A stretch of DNA of 11,722 nucleotides from an uncultured Cellvibrionales bacterium (GTDB lineage: Bacteria; Pseudomonadota; Gammaproteobacteria; Pseudomonadales; UBA7434), in assembly GCA_937897785.1 (NCBI GenBank), contig CALCNB010000035.1, positions 1-11,722 on the forward strand, in the 5' to 3' direction. Made by a program: the position numbers and the translations under genes. Positions within the stretch are counted from its first letter, which is position 1. Every line of letters begins with the position of its first letter. A model generated the notes under the pieces. The model saw only the letters and a program-made list of their open reading frames with translations. It was not told the DNA's origin and made no database searches. Shown here piece after piece: positions 1 through 7,109 of this stretch.

Positions 1-1482
1 CTATCCAATCATAGTTTTAACGCACTTCTTAAGACCTTAGAGGAACCGCCACCACATGTAGTGTTTTTATTTGCTACCACGCATCCGCAAAAGTTACCGC
101 CAACAGTTTTGTCCCGATGTTTGCAGTTTCACTTGAAGAATTTAACGGCCGATTTAATCGTCAAGCATTTAAAGGTTGTATTTGATGCTGAGTCTGTCGA
201 TTATGATGATGAGGGTTTATGGGCAATTGCTAGAGCCGGGCAAGGGAGTATGCGTGATGCTTTAAGTCTCTCAGACCAAGCAATAGCTTTTGGCGGTGGT
301 ACGGTGACAGGCCAAGGTGTCAATGACATGTTGGGCACTATTGATCAAGAAGTATTGACTCAATTACTGGCTGCTGTGGTCATTAACGATGCTGCGCAAG
401 CATTGACGATCATTGCTGAATATGCCCAAAAATCGCCAGATTTTCTAGGCTTAGTTGACGAGCTATTAAGGCTTATTCACCGCATTGTGATTGAACAGGC
501 AGTGCCTGGTGCGGGTAGTGAAGGGCAAGCGAATCGCCAATTCATTCAACAATATGCGACACTTATAACGCCTGAGAATTTACAGCTCTATTATCAGAGC
601 CTATTAGTCGGTAAGCGTGATTTATCCCTGGCGCCTGACCCCGTGACGGGAATGGAAATGATCATTATGCGCTTGTTTGCGTTTCAGCTTGCGCCGCTTG
701 ATAGTACTGATCAGGATATGACTGACAGCATAGAGTCGATAAGAACTGATTCTCAAAAAAAAAAGCCAATAGCTGACAATTTTGAAGCTAAGCGCTCGCA
801 TGAGGTTCAAGTAGATAATCCAAAAACGGTTGATACGCGGGCGCAAAGCCCGATTAATGAGCTTAGGGCTCAAATACAGTCAAAAGATGGTTGTTTAACT
901 GATTCGACGGATCAAGCTCAAGGTCATCAGCCTTCGAATATTGAATTTGCTTCAACGCTGGCTGAACAAGCTGATGATAACGCTGCGAGAATGCCTTCTC
1001 CCTCAGTTGATTTTTCAGATGTGCCAGCAGACACTGCTCGGTTACCTGATGTTGAAACGTTAACGCCGGCTACTTGGTGTCAGATTTTTTCTGCTATCCC
1101 CTTAAGTGGTGTAGTAAGAACCGTTGCATCCTACTGCGTGCCTATTAATTTATTGGTCGCAGATGAGCAGCAGAAAGTAACTATTGAATTTGCTCTTGAC
1201 GAAAGTAATGCCACTTTATTTAATCCCGATCATAATGAGCGACTGGCGCAGGGTCTGTCGATTTATTTTTCTCGCCCCGTCGATGTTACTGTGACGCTGG
1301 TGGGTGATTGGTCAACGCTTAAACTTAATGAGAACGATGAGGCGCCCGCAGAATATCGAGCCAGGATGCAATCTGAAGCGCAAGGAGAAGCGTTAGATTC
1401 ACTGAAAAAAGACCAAAATGTTGAAATGATTATGGCCGCTTTTGATGCGGAAATGGATATAGACTCAATTAAACTATTATAA
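1..1482 (+). CDS. dnaX: DNA polymerase III subunits tau/gamma, 5'-truncated by window edge
   Basis: Clamp-loader ATPase of the replicative DNA polymerase III. The frame is open from base 1, so the gene starts outside the window. The first visible residues (SFNALLKTLEEPP) are the conserved stretch after Walker B, followed by the sensor-1 region (FLFATT) and the SRC motif with the arginine finger at visible residue 38. By comparison with E. coli DnaX about 130 N-terminal residues, including Walker A, are missing. Domain III ends near visible residue 231 (LAPD...GMEM...RLFAF). A low-complexity linker follows, then a conserved C-terminal domain (about 345–493, starting LTPATWCQIF, ending FDAEMDIDSI) that corresponds to the tau part binding the alpha subunit. 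A ten-A run in the linker (755–764) suggests recoding to a short gamma form. It is followed after 17 bp by ybaB, the classic dnaX–ybaB–recR order. Identity is very secure. Confidence 0.97.
   Translation, partial: LSNHSFNALLKTLEEPPPHVVFLFATTHPQKLPPTVLSRCLQFHLKNLTADLIVKHLKVVFDAESVDYDDEGLWAIARAGQGSMRDALSLSDQAIAFGGGTVTGQGVNDMLGTIDQEVLTQLLAAVVINDAAQALTIIAEYAQKSPDFLGLVDELLRLIHRIVIEQAVPGAGSEGQANRQFIQQYATLITPENLQLYYQSLLVGKRDLSLAPDPVTGMEMIIMRLFAFQLAPLDSTDQDMTDSIESIRTDSQKKKPIADNFEAKRSHEVQVDNPKTVDTRAQSPINELRAQIQSKDGCLTDSTDQAQGHQPSNIEFASTLAEQADDNAARMPSPSVDFSDVPADTARLPDVETLTPATWCQIFSAIPLSGVVRTVASYCVPINLLVADEQQKVTIEFALDESNATLFNPDHNERLAQGLSIYFSRPVDVTVTLVGDWSTLKLNENDEAPAEYRARMQSEAQGEALDSLKKDQNVEMIMAAFDAEMDIDSIKLL
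755..776 (+). other. Putative dnaX programmed frameshift/slippage site
   Basis: Ten consecutive A (755–764) followed by G are read in frame as CAA AAA AAA AAG, which contains the A-AAA-AAG heptamer used in E. coli dnaX. A −1 shift gives GCC AAT AGC and then TGA at 774–776. A +1 shift, or loss of one A, meets TAG at 770–772. Both alternative frames therefore stop within three codons, giving a protein that lacks the tau C-terminal domain, as for gamma. A weak 5-bp stem (TAGCT 770–774 / AGCTA 786–790) lies just downstream. I see no good internal Shine-Dalgarno stimulator upstream. A run this long could also act by polymerase slippage, as known for Thermus dnaX. Efficiency cannot be judged from sequence. 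Confidence 0.65.
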
Positions 1483-1502
1483 ATAAAAAATAGGAATAAA
1501 TG

Positions 1503-1823
1503 ATGAAAGGCTTAGACAGTATCATGCAGCAAGCCCAAAAAATGCAAGAAAAAATGCAGCAAGCGCAGTCTGAGATAGCGCAATTAGAGCTTGTTGGTGA
1601 GGCTGCTGCAGGCTTGGTTAAGGTCACAATGACGGGCCGACATGATGTTAAATCAGTCGCTATTGATCAATCATTGATGACTGAGAAAAAAGATTTATTA
1701 GAGGATCTTTTGGCAGCAGCAGTGAACGATGCTGTTTTGAAAGTCGAAAAGAGCCAGAAGCAACATATGTCTAGCTTGACTGGTGGCATGAACCTTCCTG
1801 AAGGGTTTAAGATGCCTTTTTAG
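1503..1823 (+). CDS. ybaB: YbaB/EbfC family nucleoid-associated protein
   Basis: Small dimeric DNA-binding, nucleoid-associated protein of the YbaB/EbfC family, nearly always encoded between dnaX and recR. The sequence shows the family pattern: an N-terminal helix rich in Q, M and K (MQQAQKMQEKMQQAQ), the GxxAAGLVKVTMTGRHDV strand region, a DLLAAAVNDA helix and the C-terminal GMNLPEGFKMPF tail that ends family members. Length of 106–107 residues is normal. Two adjacent ATG codons occur (1500 and 1503). AGGA at 1492–1495 sits 7 nt before the second and 4 nt before the first, so 1503 is preferred; the difference is one residue. It is expected to be co-transcribed with dnaX and recR. Its exact role, proposed as DNA repair or gene regulation, is not fixed by the sequence. 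Confidence 0.95.
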   Translation: MKGLDSIMQQAQKMQEKMQQAQSEIAQLELVGEAAAGLVKVTMTGRHDVKSVAIDQSLMTEKKDLLEDLLAAAVNDAVLKVEKSQKQHMSSLTGGMNLPEGFKMPF

Positions 1824-1870
1824 TTGAGTTAATATTATATAGATTTTTTCCATTTAGTTAGAATGTATTT

Positions 1871-2467
1871 ATGTCATATAGTCCGTTGATACAAAAATTG
1901 ATTGATGCCTTTTGTTGCCTACCAGGTGTTGGTCCTAAATCTGCGCAACGTATGGCAATGCACCTGTTAGAGCGACAGCGTGAAGCAGGTTTGAATCTTT
2001 CAAAAGTCCTTGCTGAGGCTGTTGAACATGTTGGTCGCTGCAGTCGATGCAGGATCTTAACTGAAGATGAAACTTGCCATATCTGCCTTTCTCCTCAGCG
2101 AGATGATGCTATAATTTGTGTGGTTGAGAATCCCAGTGATGTTTTTGCTATTGAGCATAGCGGTGAATATCGAGGAAGGTATTTTGTCTTGTTAGGCCAT
2201 TTATCGCCGATTGATGGCATTGGTCCAGAACAAATTGGTATTGTCGATTTGTTGGATAGAATTGCTAGTGAAGCGGTAGAGGAAGTTATTTTGGCAACAA
2301 GCACCACAGTGGAAGGAGAGGCGACGGCTTTTTATATTGCCGAACAGCTTTCCAAACAGGAAGTCACCGTTAGTCGAATTGCCCATGGAGTGCCTTTAGG
2401 TGGTGAGCTAGAATTTGTGGACGGTGGCACTATAGCAAGAGCATTAACAGGCAGGTTGCAGTTTTGA
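1871..2467 (+). CDS. recR: Recombination mediator RecR
   Basis: RecR works with RecO (and RecF) to load RecA on gapped single-stranded DNA in the RecFOR pathway. The 198-residue protein has the full family order: an N-terminal helix-hairpin-helix (CLPGVGPKSAQRMA, about 16–29), a four-cysteine zinc finger (C57, C60, C69, C72), a Toprim domain beginning VVENPSD (about 84–90) with GRYFVLLGHLSPIDGIGP, and the C-terminal SRIAHGVPLGGELEFVD block. Length matches E. coli RecR (201). The ATG at 1871 has no strong ribosome-binding site (TTAGAATGT only), but homology begins right there. It follows ybaB after 47 bp, and its stop codon overlaps the start of rnd. Confidence 0.97.
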   Translation: MSYSPLIQKLIDAFCCLPGVGPKSAQRMAMHLLERQREAGLNLSKVLAEAVEHVGRCSRCRILTEDETCHICLSPQRDDAIICVVENPSDVFAIEHSGEYRGRYFVLLGHLSPIDGIGPEQIGIVDLLDRIASEAVEEVILATSTTVEGEATAFYIAEQLSKQEVTVSRIAHGVPLGGELEFVDGGTIARALTGRLQF

Positions 2468-3603
2468 CAGATGATCAAAAATCTAATCCAGGTTCTATAA
2501 TAGTAGATAGCGATAGTCTACTGCATGAAATGATAGACTCATGTATGAGTCAGTCTTGTATTGCATTAGATACAGAGTTTATTCGGACCGATACGTTTTT
2601 TCCTAAGCCTGCTTTGATTCAAATTTTTGATGGCCAGCAAGTTTATTTGGTTGATCCTTTAAAGGTTGAAGATTTAGAGCCGCTCAAGCATTTATTTTTG
2701 GCCCCCAGCGTTGTCAAGGTCATGCACAGTTGCAGCGAGGATATGGAAGTTTTTTCATGTCTTGTGGATTGTTATCCAAGCCCATTAGTGGATACCCAAG
2801 TAGCGGCTAATTTAGTTGGCTATGATTTTTCTATCAGTTATCAGCGTTTGGTTGAAATAACCTTAGGTGAACAGCTTGAAAAGAGCGAAACACGGTCGAA
2901 CTGGTTAAACCGGCCGTTAACTAGCCAGCAGTTGCAGTACGCAGCTGATGATGTGTTATGGCTTTTAGATGCCTATCACGTCTTAGTAGAGAAACTGCAA
3001 TCATTGGATCGTTTATCATGGTTACATGAAGACTGTGAGGCGTTAGTCAGTCGTCACGCCGAAGTGCAGGATATAAATCACTATTACCTGAGAGTGAAGT
3101 CAGCCTGGCGTCTATCTCCACCCGAGTTGAATAGATTTAAATCGCTTTGTGCTTGGCGAGAATCTACAGCACGCGAACAGGATAAGCCCAGAAGACATTT
3201 GTTATCCGATAATGTTTTACTTGATTTGGCTCGATACCGGCCCCAAACAGTTCATCACTTAAGCCAGATTAAAGATGTAAATTCGGCAGTTGTGCGCAAA
3301 TATGGTAAGCAGATTCTAACGATTATTCTCTTGGCAGATAATTGTTCTGAAGCCCATTATCCTCCAGCTTTATTTAATACTAGTAGCCTTATTGTTAAGC
3401 AAGTATTAAAAGAAATGAAGTCGGCTGTATTTAAGGTGGCTGATGCGCTTGGTGTGCAAGAGGCGACTATTGGTTCAAGAAAAGATTTGGAGAGTTATTT
3501 ATTTTCCCAAACACAGTCAAATGAAGCCTTGGGGCGCGGTTGGCGGGGCGAGTTATTATCATCAACGCTGAATAAGATTGTTGCGAGTTACCAACAATCA
3601 TAG
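2464..3603 (+). CDS. rnd: Ribonuclease D
   Basis: 3'-to-5' exoribonuclease of the DEDDy family that trims tRNA precursors and other structured RNAs in the cytoplasm. The exonuclease domain has all three motifs: Exo I ALDTEF (D36, E38), Exo II with D93 in CSEDMEVF and D110 in VDTQ, and Exo III YAADD (Y159, D163). The SETRSNWLNRPL block typical of RNase D is also present. An HRDC domain (about 212–292) and a second C-terminal helical domain ending in GWRGELL follow. At 379 residues it is close to E. coli RNase D (375). Translation probably starts at TTG 2464, inside the recR stop (TTGA, 4-bp overlap), with AGG at 2453–2455 eight bases before. That fits translational coupling. The next in-frame ATG (2530) would cut into the exonuclease fold. 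Confidence 0.95.
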   Translation: MTDDQKSNPGSIIVDSDSLLHEMIDSCMSQSCIALDTEFIRTDTFFPKPALIQIFDGQQVYLVDPLKVEDLEPLKHLFLAPSVVKVMHSCSEDMEVFSCLVDCYPSPLVDTQVAANLVGYDFSISYQRLVEITLGEQLEKSETRSNWLNRPLTSQQLQYAADDVLWLLDAYHVLVEKLQSLDRLSWLHEDCEALVSRHAEVQDINHYYLRVKSAWRLSPPELNRFKSLCAWRESTAREQDKPRRHLLSDNVLLDLARYRPQTVHHLSQIKDVNSAVVRKYGKQILTIILLADNCSEAHYPPALFNTSSLIVKQVLKEMKSAVFKVADALGVQEATIGSRKDLESYLFSQTQSNEALGRGWRGELLSSTLNKIVASYQQS

Positions 3604-3635
3604 ATTTAACTATTGGATTTTAGGTCGTTTTTTCC

Positions 3636-3941
3636 ATGAAGATTATATCCAAAATCTATCGCAGTGAACGCCACCAAGGCGCTTATTTATACACCTGTCT
3701 TGATCAAGGCCTTGATGCCGTGCCGGCACTACTTAAGGCCAAGTTGCAGCCTTTAGTTGAATCGATGACATTAGTGCTAAAACCGGGTAAATCCTTAGCT
3801 AATGCTGATATCGATCAAGTCTTATCATCACTGAATGAATCTGGCTTTTATTTACAAATGCCGCCGGTAGGCTCTTCAAGTAATTTTAAGTTGTCGCAGT
3901 TGGACACGCATCATTTTTTAGCAGATAGCGATGAGTGTTAA
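3636..3941 (+). CDS. ycgL: YcgL domain protein
   Basis: Small conserved protein of the YcgL family (UPF0745), of uncertain function, common in gammaproteobacteria. Family signatures seen are the start IYRSERHQGAYLY, the central LKPGKSLANADIDQVLSSL and the GFYLQMPP stretch near residue 72, with a variable tail. Length of 101 residues is normal. ATG 3636 has only a distant AGG (3622–3624) as ribosome-binding site. Homology to the YcgL N-terminus starts at the very first residues. It lies 32 bp after rnd and overlaps the next gene by 11 bp. The rnd–ycgL–ycgN neighbourhood is a recurring gammaproteobacterial arrangement, which supports the identification and hints at, but does not prove, a role near RNA metabolism. 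Confidence 0.9.
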   Translation: MKIISKIYRSERHQGAYLYTCLDQGLDAVPALLKAKLQPLVESMTLVLKPGKSLANADIDQVLSSLNESGFYLQMPPVGSSSNFKLSQLDTHHFLADSDEC

Positions 3942-4377
3942 GGCGTTTTGGCTAAATAGGACTATGGAATCATTTTCCATTCAAGAGTGGGAAAGTCTTT
4001 GTGATGGTTGTGGCAAGTGTTGTCTTCATAAATTAGAGGATATTGAAAGCGGGGCGTTAACTTATACTCGTGTTGCCTGCCAGTTACTGGATACGGCACT
4101 GTGTCAGTGTAAAGATTACAGTCGGCGTCAGTTAAAAGTAAAAGATTGCCTGCAGGTTACCCCAGCGATGGCAAAAAATAGTGATGCCTTGCCTGATACT
4201 TGCGCTTATCGTTTGATCGCTCAAGGGGTTGATCTTCCTGAGTGGCATCCCTTAAAAACGGGTGATAAAGCCTCAACCGTTAAACAAGGGAAAAGCGTTG
4301 CAAATCGAGTGATTAGTGAAGTTTATGTCCATCCTGATGGTCTAGATGAGCATTTAATCAGCTGGGTTAAAACGTGA
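3931..4377 (+). CDS. ycgN: YcgN/YkgJ-type cysteine cluster protein (UPF0260)
   Basis: Conserved cysteine-rich protein of the YcgN family, function unknown; the cysteine pattern suggests a bound metal or iron-sulfur cluster. The first cluster is CDGCGKCC (C24, C27, C30, C31). Further cysteines are C50, C58, C60, C73 and C91, with the family stretches TRVACQLLD, CQCKDYSRRQ and DTCAYRLIAQGVDLPEWHPL. At 148 residues it is near the E. coli protein's length. The start at ATG 3931, inside the end of ycgL, is preferred over ATG 3964 because the FW pair and following residues before the cysteine cluster match the E. coli N-terminus. The 11-bp overlap indicates co-translation with ycgL. Confidence 0.92.
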   Translation: MSVKAFWLNRTMESFSIQEWESLCDGCGKCCLHKLEDIESGALTYTRVACQLLDTALCQCKDYSRRQLKVKDCLQVTPAMAKNSDALPDTCAYRLIAQGVDLPEWHPLKTGDKASTVKQGKSVANRVISEVYVHPDGLDEHLISWVKT

Positions 4378-4386
4378 TATTTAACT

Positions 4387-4392
4387 TATAAT
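4387..4392 (+). promoter_or_regulatory. Candidate −10 element before the small membrane gene
   Basis: An exact TATAAT lies in the 41-bp gap after ycgN, 27 bp before the ATG at 4419. The −35 position (about 4363–4369, TGGGTT or GGGTTA) is poor, so this is only a possible start of a separate transcript for the membrane protein and VWA genes. Such hexamers arise easily in AT-rich DNA. Confidence 0.25.
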
Positions 4393-4418
4393 TGACTGAT
4401 TTTTTGTGAGCTTATTCA

Positions 4419-4754
4419 ATGATTGGCTTATCGGCAACGGTGATAATTTGGTTAATTTATAATGCGGCGGTAACTTGGCTGATTGTTTTGTTATGGCGCT
4501 CCCTAGACGATTTTTTCACCCCTCTTTTACGCAATTTATTGACCGTTACATTATTAATTTGGTTGTTGATTCCGAGTCAGGTTCCTGCTCAAGAGTCGTT
4601 TGCGCCCAGTTGGTTGATTGTTATTTTCGAATCGGCGCTGGGTAATGGAACTGTTGCTTGGCAAGTTGCCGAGCCATTGTTGTATTTCTGGCTGCTTTCC
4701 TGCCTCGCTACTTTTTTACATTATTATTTTAGACGCCACTTACCCGATCATTAG
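4419..4754 (+). CDS. Small three-helix inner-membrane protein, unrecognised
   Basis: I do not recognise this 111-residue protein. It is strongly hydrophobic with three likely membrane segments: about 6–26 (ATVIIWLIYNAAVTWLIVLLW), about 39–52 (NLLTVTLLIWLLIP) and about 86–104 (PLLYFWLLSCLATFLHYYF). Arginines at 27 and 38 and the RRH near the end point to a cytoplasmic loop and C-terminus, with residues 53–85 outside. The outer loop holds a possible amphipathic helix (APSWLIVIFESALG). The start has a weak GTGAG eight bases before. Unusually many tryptophans (W11, 20, 26, 48, 65, 81, 91) are present. It precedes the membrane-anchored VWA gene, so it may act with it. That link rests only on position; real coding is supported by the coherent membrane topology. 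Confidence 0.7.
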   Translation: MIGLSATVIIWLIYNAAVTWLIVLLWRSLDDFFTPLLRNLLTVTLLIWLLIPSQVPAQESFAPSWLIVIFESALGNGTVAWQVAEPLLYFWLLSCLATFLHYYFRRHLPDH

Positions 4755-4868
4755 GCTTCGGTAATTATTTATATCTTTGCTATGCTTACATTAGTTCCAT
4801 TAACGGTCGCAAAGTCTTAATGATGGTTTTGCTATTTGCTGAGCGGAAAAATCCGAGAGCCCACTACC

Positions 4869-6830
4869 ATGAAAAAAGTTAATCTGCAGACCATTTCTTA
4901 TTTTCTTTCAGTGCTTACTGTTTGTTATGTTTTCACTCTAGTTATCATTCCCACTGATGCCCATGCTGACAAAGGAAGTGATTTTAGAGTATTAGTTGAT
5001 GTTTCTGGCAGCATGAAGCAAAGCGATCCTAATGATATGCGCAAGCCAGCAGTTGAATTATTAATTCGATTAGCGCCTGACAAAAGCTTGGTGGGTATTT
5101 GGACGTTTGGCCAACACGTTGACATGTTGGTTCCTCATCGTAGTGTGTCTGGAAATTGGCGTAATTTTTCATCATCTCAAGTTGATCAGATTCATTCCTC
5201 CGCAATGAGAACCAATATTGGTTTAGCCTTAGAGATGGTGTTAGTAGAAGATCATGCTCCTGTTGCTGAGGGTCGAAGTGGCAATGAAAAAACCGTTCTA
5301 TTACTAACCGATGGGGTGGTTGATATTTCCCCCGATATTCAAATCAATGAGAAGGAGCGATTAAGAATTCTAAAGCAGTTATTGCCTAAGCTGAAAAATG
5401 CTGGCTTGACTATTCATACTATCGCCTTATCAGCAAATGCCGATCAAGAATTGTTAAAGCAATTATCGCTGGCGACCGATGGTGTATTCACTGTAGCAGA
5501 AAGTGCAGACCAACTAACCTCGGTGTTTTTGTCCGTTTTTGATCTATCATTTCCCGTTAATCGCATACCAATTGATAACCAGGACTTCTTGGTCGATAGT
5601 GGTGTTGATGAATTTACCTTACTGGTTATGGGGGGAGACCAAGCGTCTTTACAGTTAAAAAATCCATTAGGCTTTAGCATAAATGCAAGCAATGAATTGT
5701 CGAATGTGAGTTGGTTTTCTTCATCCGACTACAGTTTAATCACGGTTTCACAGCCTGAAATAGGGCGATGGTTGGTTGATAAAGGCCTAACACAGCAGGC
5801 GCGGGTATCCATTGTCAGCGATGTTTCTTTACGGCTCAGTGATATTGCAAATAACATTTATCCACGCGCATCAATGGTTGTTGATGCTGTTCTAGCTGAG
5901 TCTGGCCATCCTATCGACGAACACAAGCTAATAAAATTAATAGTGCTTGATTATCGTTTACAAACGCCTAACGGCGACGTTTTTGAAGGAAAATTTTCAT
6001 TGTTAGATGAGAATAAAGCGCACTATCAAGCCGCTTTGGGTGATCTTACCCAGCGTGGTAGTTACCAGTTAACGGTCACTGCGCGGACGGATACATTTCA
6101 ACGCCAGCAGATTAAATCTTTTATCGTACATGACTCATTTTCCGCTGATTTATCAGTGGATAATAAAGCGCAAACCGTATCGCTTGCGGTTCTAATTATA
6201 GACCCTTCTATTATTGGGCAGAACATAGACCTCAGTGTGATAATCGAAGCGGGCAATGAGATTATTGAAGAGGTTTTATTGACGCAAAAAAATAATGGCA
6301 GTTGGTCTTATACATCGACCCAGCTTGCAGGCGGTGATTATTCATTACGATTACAGGCTCATGCATCAGACCCCCTATTGGAGTTGAATAAGTTTGAGGT
6401 GGCCAATTTAAGCTTTTCAATAGAGGGGGAGCCAATAGAGAGGGAAGAAATAGCGACACCCATTAGCGATGTCGCTCAAGACCAAGACGACGATCGTAGC
6501 AATGCTGAGGAAAGTGTGTTCTCTAAAAACAGATGGTTTTTTTCACTGTTAACCTTGGCTAATGCGAGCCTGATTGCCATTTTATTGGTTATTTATCGTC
6601 GTTATTTTGTAGTCTCTGATACTGGCCAAGCGGCCGAGGCTAATGATGAAGGTTTGTTGGATGTGAAAAATCAAGGTGAAGAAAACCCAGCGCTTGTCAG
6701 TCATAAAGCTGTTGATATGGATACGATAAATCCATCGTTGGCGTCCGAGGCAAATGATATCGACAGTGATTTTGATATTAGTCAAAGTGATGAGTCTAAC
6801 GAAAACAGCGACAATAAGAGCGATAAATAA
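4869..6830 (+). CDS. Secreted, membrane-anchored VWA-domain protein (TIGR03503-like)
   Basis: A 653-residue envelope protein of unknown role. The signal peptide is clear: MKK, a hydrophobic core (about 11–27) and a cleavage site after AHA (A33). A von Willebrand factor A domain spans about 39–215 with an intact metal-ion-dependent adhesion site: DxSxS at D44/S46/S48, T115 (MRTNIG) and D148 (LLLTDG). About 220–550 is a beta-rich, probably Ig-like region. One membrane helix (about 557–576) is followed by YRRYF and a 75-residue tail dominated by D, E, S and N. The VWA part should be periplasmic and the acidic tail cytoplasmic. It resembles the gammaproteobacterial family I know as TIGR03503, from memory. 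ATG 4869 is chosen over TTG 4836 because it gives a proper signal peptide and has GAGAG nine bases before. A chaperone or adhesion role is possible but unproven. Confidence 0.85.
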   Translation: MKKVNLQTISYFLSVLTVCYVFTLVIIPTDAHADKGSDFRVLVDVSGSMKQSDPNDMRKPAVELLIRLAPDKSLVGIWTFGQHVDMLVPHRSVSGNWRNFSSSQVDQIHSSAMRTNIGLALEMVLVEDHAPVAEGRSGNEKTVLLLTDGVVDISPDIQINEKERLRILKQLLPKLKNAGLTIHTIALSANADQELLKQLSLATDGVFTVAESADQLTSVFLSVFDLSFPVNRIPIDNQDFLVDSGVDEFTLLVMGGDQASLQLKNPLGFSINASNELSNVSWFSSSDYSLITVSQPEIGRWLVDKGLTQQARVSIVSDVSLRLSDIANNIYPRASMVVDAVLAESGHPIDEHKLIKLIVLDYRLQTPNGDVFEGKFSLLDENKAHYQAALGDLTQRGSYQLTVTARTDTFQRQQIKSFIVHDSFSADLSVDNKAQTVSLAVLIIDPSIIGQNIDLSVIIEAGNEIIEEVLLTQKNNGSWSYTSTQLAGGDYSLRLQAHASDPLLELNKFEVANLSFSIEGEPIEREEIATPISDVAQDQDDDRSNAEESVFSKNRWFFSLLTLANASLIAILLVIYRRYFVVSDTGQAAEANDEGLLDVKNQGEENPALVSHKAVDMDTINPSLASEANDIDSDFDISQSDESNENSDNKSDK

Positions 6831-6843
6831 ATCCCATCCATCG

Positions 6844-6863
6844 AATTGAAAATAGTTTCAATT
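6844..6863 (+). terminator. AT-rich perfect hairpin after the membrane VWA gene
   Basis: AATTGAAA (6844–6851) and TTTCAATT (6856–6863) form a perfect 8-bp stem with an ATAG loop, 13 bp after the VWA stop codon. There is no T tract directly after, and only one G–C pair, so as an intrinsic terminator it is weak. It could instead be an RNA-end stabiliser or a protein-binding dyad. Confidence 0.35.
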
Positions 6864-7005
6864 TACTTGTCCCAGATAATTTTTGGAAACCGTTATCTTT
6901 TGCGGAGTAACACTCATTAAAGATTGCTGCGGATATGGCCTTTTAGGTCATTAAGTTTTCGTCCGGGTTTCTTTTGCAATTGTAGGTTTCCCTCTAGCTG
7001 ATAAA

Positions 7006-7033
7006 TTGAATTTTTACGGTTTTACTTAATAAT
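7006..7033 (+). promoter_or_regulatory. Candidate sigma-70 promoter for the moxR–coxE pair
   Basis: TTGAAT (7006–7011), a 16-bp spacer and AATAAT (7028–7033) match the −35 and −10 consensus at 4/6 and 5/6. A start near 7040 would leave a leader of about 70 nt. The AT richness of the region makes chance matches likely. Confidence 0.3.
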
Positions 7034-7109
7034 AAATTAATAAGTATTTTTTAGTTTAATGAATCATATAAATGTCAAAAATAATGATGAAATTAATGGA
7101 TGAGTTATT

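Larger units (their letters stand above)
6831..7109. other. Noncoding gap between the VWA gene and the moxR-type gene
   Basis: No credible gene lies here. Besides the hairpin at 6844–6863 it holds a second 6-bp stem (6935–6940 / 6946–6951, one G·U pair, loop TTTTA) followed shortly by a short T run. A third, AT-only dyad (TACTTA 7023–7028 / TAAGTA 7041–7046) is followed by six T (7047–7052). A 14-codon ORF (7059–7103) ends just before the moxR start. The gap's length and the possible promoter at 7006–7033 suggest a new transcription unit begins after it. Confidence 0.5.

Noticed and set aside
622..873. 83-codon open frame on the − strand within dnaX
   Set aside because: Basic, unconserved-looking translation lying fully within dnaX with no ribosome-binding site; a shadow frame.
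1824..1870. Possible promoter (TTGAGT, TATTAT) between ybaB and recR
   Set aside because: The two hexamers are too close together to form a promoter, and ybaB–recR is normally one transcript.
4836..4868. TTG start 33 bp upstream of the membrane VWA gene
   Set aside because: It would put 11 polar residues ahead of a good MKK-type signal peptide, and ATG 4869 has a fitting purine-rich GAGAG upstream.
7059..7103. 14-codon ORF in the same frame as and just before the MoxR-type gene
   Set aside because: It is low complexity, AT-driven and ends at an in-frame TGA; the family N-terminus fits GTG 7110, so it is neither an extension nor a convincing leader peptide.
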